DNA from: JASLZO01 sp965247995
Lineage (GTDB): Bacteria; Chloroflexota; Dehalococcoidia; UBA6926
NCBI GenBank assembly: GCA_965247995.1
Contig: OZ252041.1
Span: forward strand, 1,894,695-1,958,694
DNA: 64,000 bases
Reading direction: 5' to 3'
A model generated the notes under the pieces. It was not told the origin of the DNA and ran no database searches. It saw only the letters and a list, made by a program, of their open reading frames with translations. The stretch's first letter is position 1; every line of letters starts with the position of its first letter. A program made the translations under genes and the position numbers. Shown in pieces: positions 63,376-64,000 of the stretch.

Positions 63376-64000
63376 GCGTTCCTGACCCGGCGCCTGTTGC
63401 CCTGGAGACGGTGGCAATCTCGAAGCACTTCGGCGCTGTACGGGCAGTCGACGAACTGAGCCTTTCGATTCCTCGTGGCCGTACCACGGGCATCGTTGGT
63501 CCCAATGGGTCGGGGAAATCGACTCTGGTCAACTTGCTGAGCGGAACGTTGCCGCTCGACAGTGGGATGGTAATCATCGGTGGCGTTGGCCTGAGAACTG
63601 TGAAGGCATACCAGACTCCCGATCATGGTCTGACCCGAACGTTCCAGGAGGTGAGGCTGTTCGACCAGATCAGCGTATGGGACAACATCATGGTGGTGTT
63701 GACCAAACGCCGTTTCTTGCCGGCCCTGCTCGAGCGGACGAAGTCGAGGCATCGAGAGAAGACGCGGCAGGTCTTGGAGAACGTCGGTATGTGGGACAAG
63801 CGGGACGCACTGGCCATGGACCTGTCCTACGGTCAGCGAAAGCTACTCGAGATTGGACGTGTGATGGCGTTGGACGTCGACACGTATCTGTTCGACGAAC
63901 CGTTTGCCGGGCTCTTCCCGCAGATGTTGGAGCGCGTGAAGGATGTGATCAAACAGATGCAGACCGAGGGCCACACCATCGTCTTCATCTCTCACAACAT
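63372..64000 (+). CDS. livG: Branched-chain-type ABC transporter ATPase LivG, cut by window end
   Basis: Translation from ATG 63372 (overlapping the livM stop) is open to the edge: 209 codons. Walker A GPNGSGKST at about 43-51, Q loop TFQEVRLF, signature LSYGQ and Walker B YLFDEPFAGLFP are all present; the end reads VFISHN, the H-loop His. Most of the domain is here, only the C-terminal tail is outside. LivF probably follows. Confidence 0.93.
   Translation, partial: MSVPDPAPVALETVAISKHFGAVRAVDELSLSIPRGRTTGIVGPNGSGKSTLVNLLSGTLPLDSGMVIIGGVGLRTVKAYQTPDHGLTRTFQEVRLFDQISVWDNIMVVLTKRRFLPALLERTKSRHREKTRQVLENVGMWDKRDALAMDLSYGQRKLLEIGRVMALDVDTYLFDEPFAGLFPQMLERVKDVIKQMQTEGHTIVFISHN

Overview
The window is a 64 kb chromosomal segment of a GC-rich, free-living bacterium. 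It holds about 60 protein genes, two tRNA genes and a set of recognisable promoters and terminators. I see no insertion sequence, prophage or CRISPR array. The best guess is a member of the Chloroflexota, probably of the Dehalococcoidia/SAR202 kind. This is inferred from the giant YYY-family membrane glycosyltransferase, the SerA plus class V aminotransferase pair, the short EF-Ts, the many CoA-transferase/crotonase genes, and the lack of outer-membrane genes. It was not tested by phylogeny.

Layout. Positions 1-5.9 kb hold protein quality control and small housekeeping genes: a partial CtpA protease, HtpX, HflX, a degenerate Nudix protein, two small membrane proteins, D-aminoacyl-tRNA deacylase and two FmdB zinc ribbons behind a CIRCE heat-shock operator. 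Positions 6-15.7 kb are a classic conserved string, rpsB-tsf-pyrH-frr-uppS-cdsA-dxr-rseP-ispG-proS, joining translation, isoprenoid synthesis and envelope lipid synthesis. Positions 15.7-24.9 kb hold a PadR regulator, a CPBP-trpA-aroH operon, ribF, a serine-synthesis pair, ligA and pth. Positions 24.9-35.6 kb hold a secreted metalloprotease, a LOG-like protein, eno, an RNA-binding protein, gap, a 1425-residue membrane glycosyltransferase and small envelope proteins.

Positions 35.6-41.5 kb run mostly on the minus strand. They hold potassium uptake genes (three TrkA-type proteins and one TrkH), a universal stress protein, HIT and metallo-beta-lactamase-fold hydrolases, and a DsbA/FrnE-family oxidoreductase. 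In that last gene the first active-site cysteine codon is an in-frame TGA followed by a SECIS-like hairpin, so it is very probably a selenoprotein. This is the most notable find. Positions 41.6-49.9 kb hold a peptidase S51, SufB, SufD and a divergent third SufB/D paralogue, MsrA, a PHP esterase, two MaoC-like half-dehydratases and a gamma-carbonic-anhydrase-like protein.

A tRNA-Met (about 50.0 kb) and a tRNA-Val (about 59.6 kb) bracket an accessory catabolic region. It holds a cyclase-family hydrolase, two tandem crotonases, a family 5 solute-binding lipoprotein and a double-domain CaiB/BaiF CoA-transferase. After tRNA-Val comes a branched-chain-type ABC importer (livH-livM-livG), cut off by the window end. 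Together the 50-64 kb genes look like uptake of an organic acid or amide, CoA activation and beta-oxidation-like processing; the substrate is unknown.
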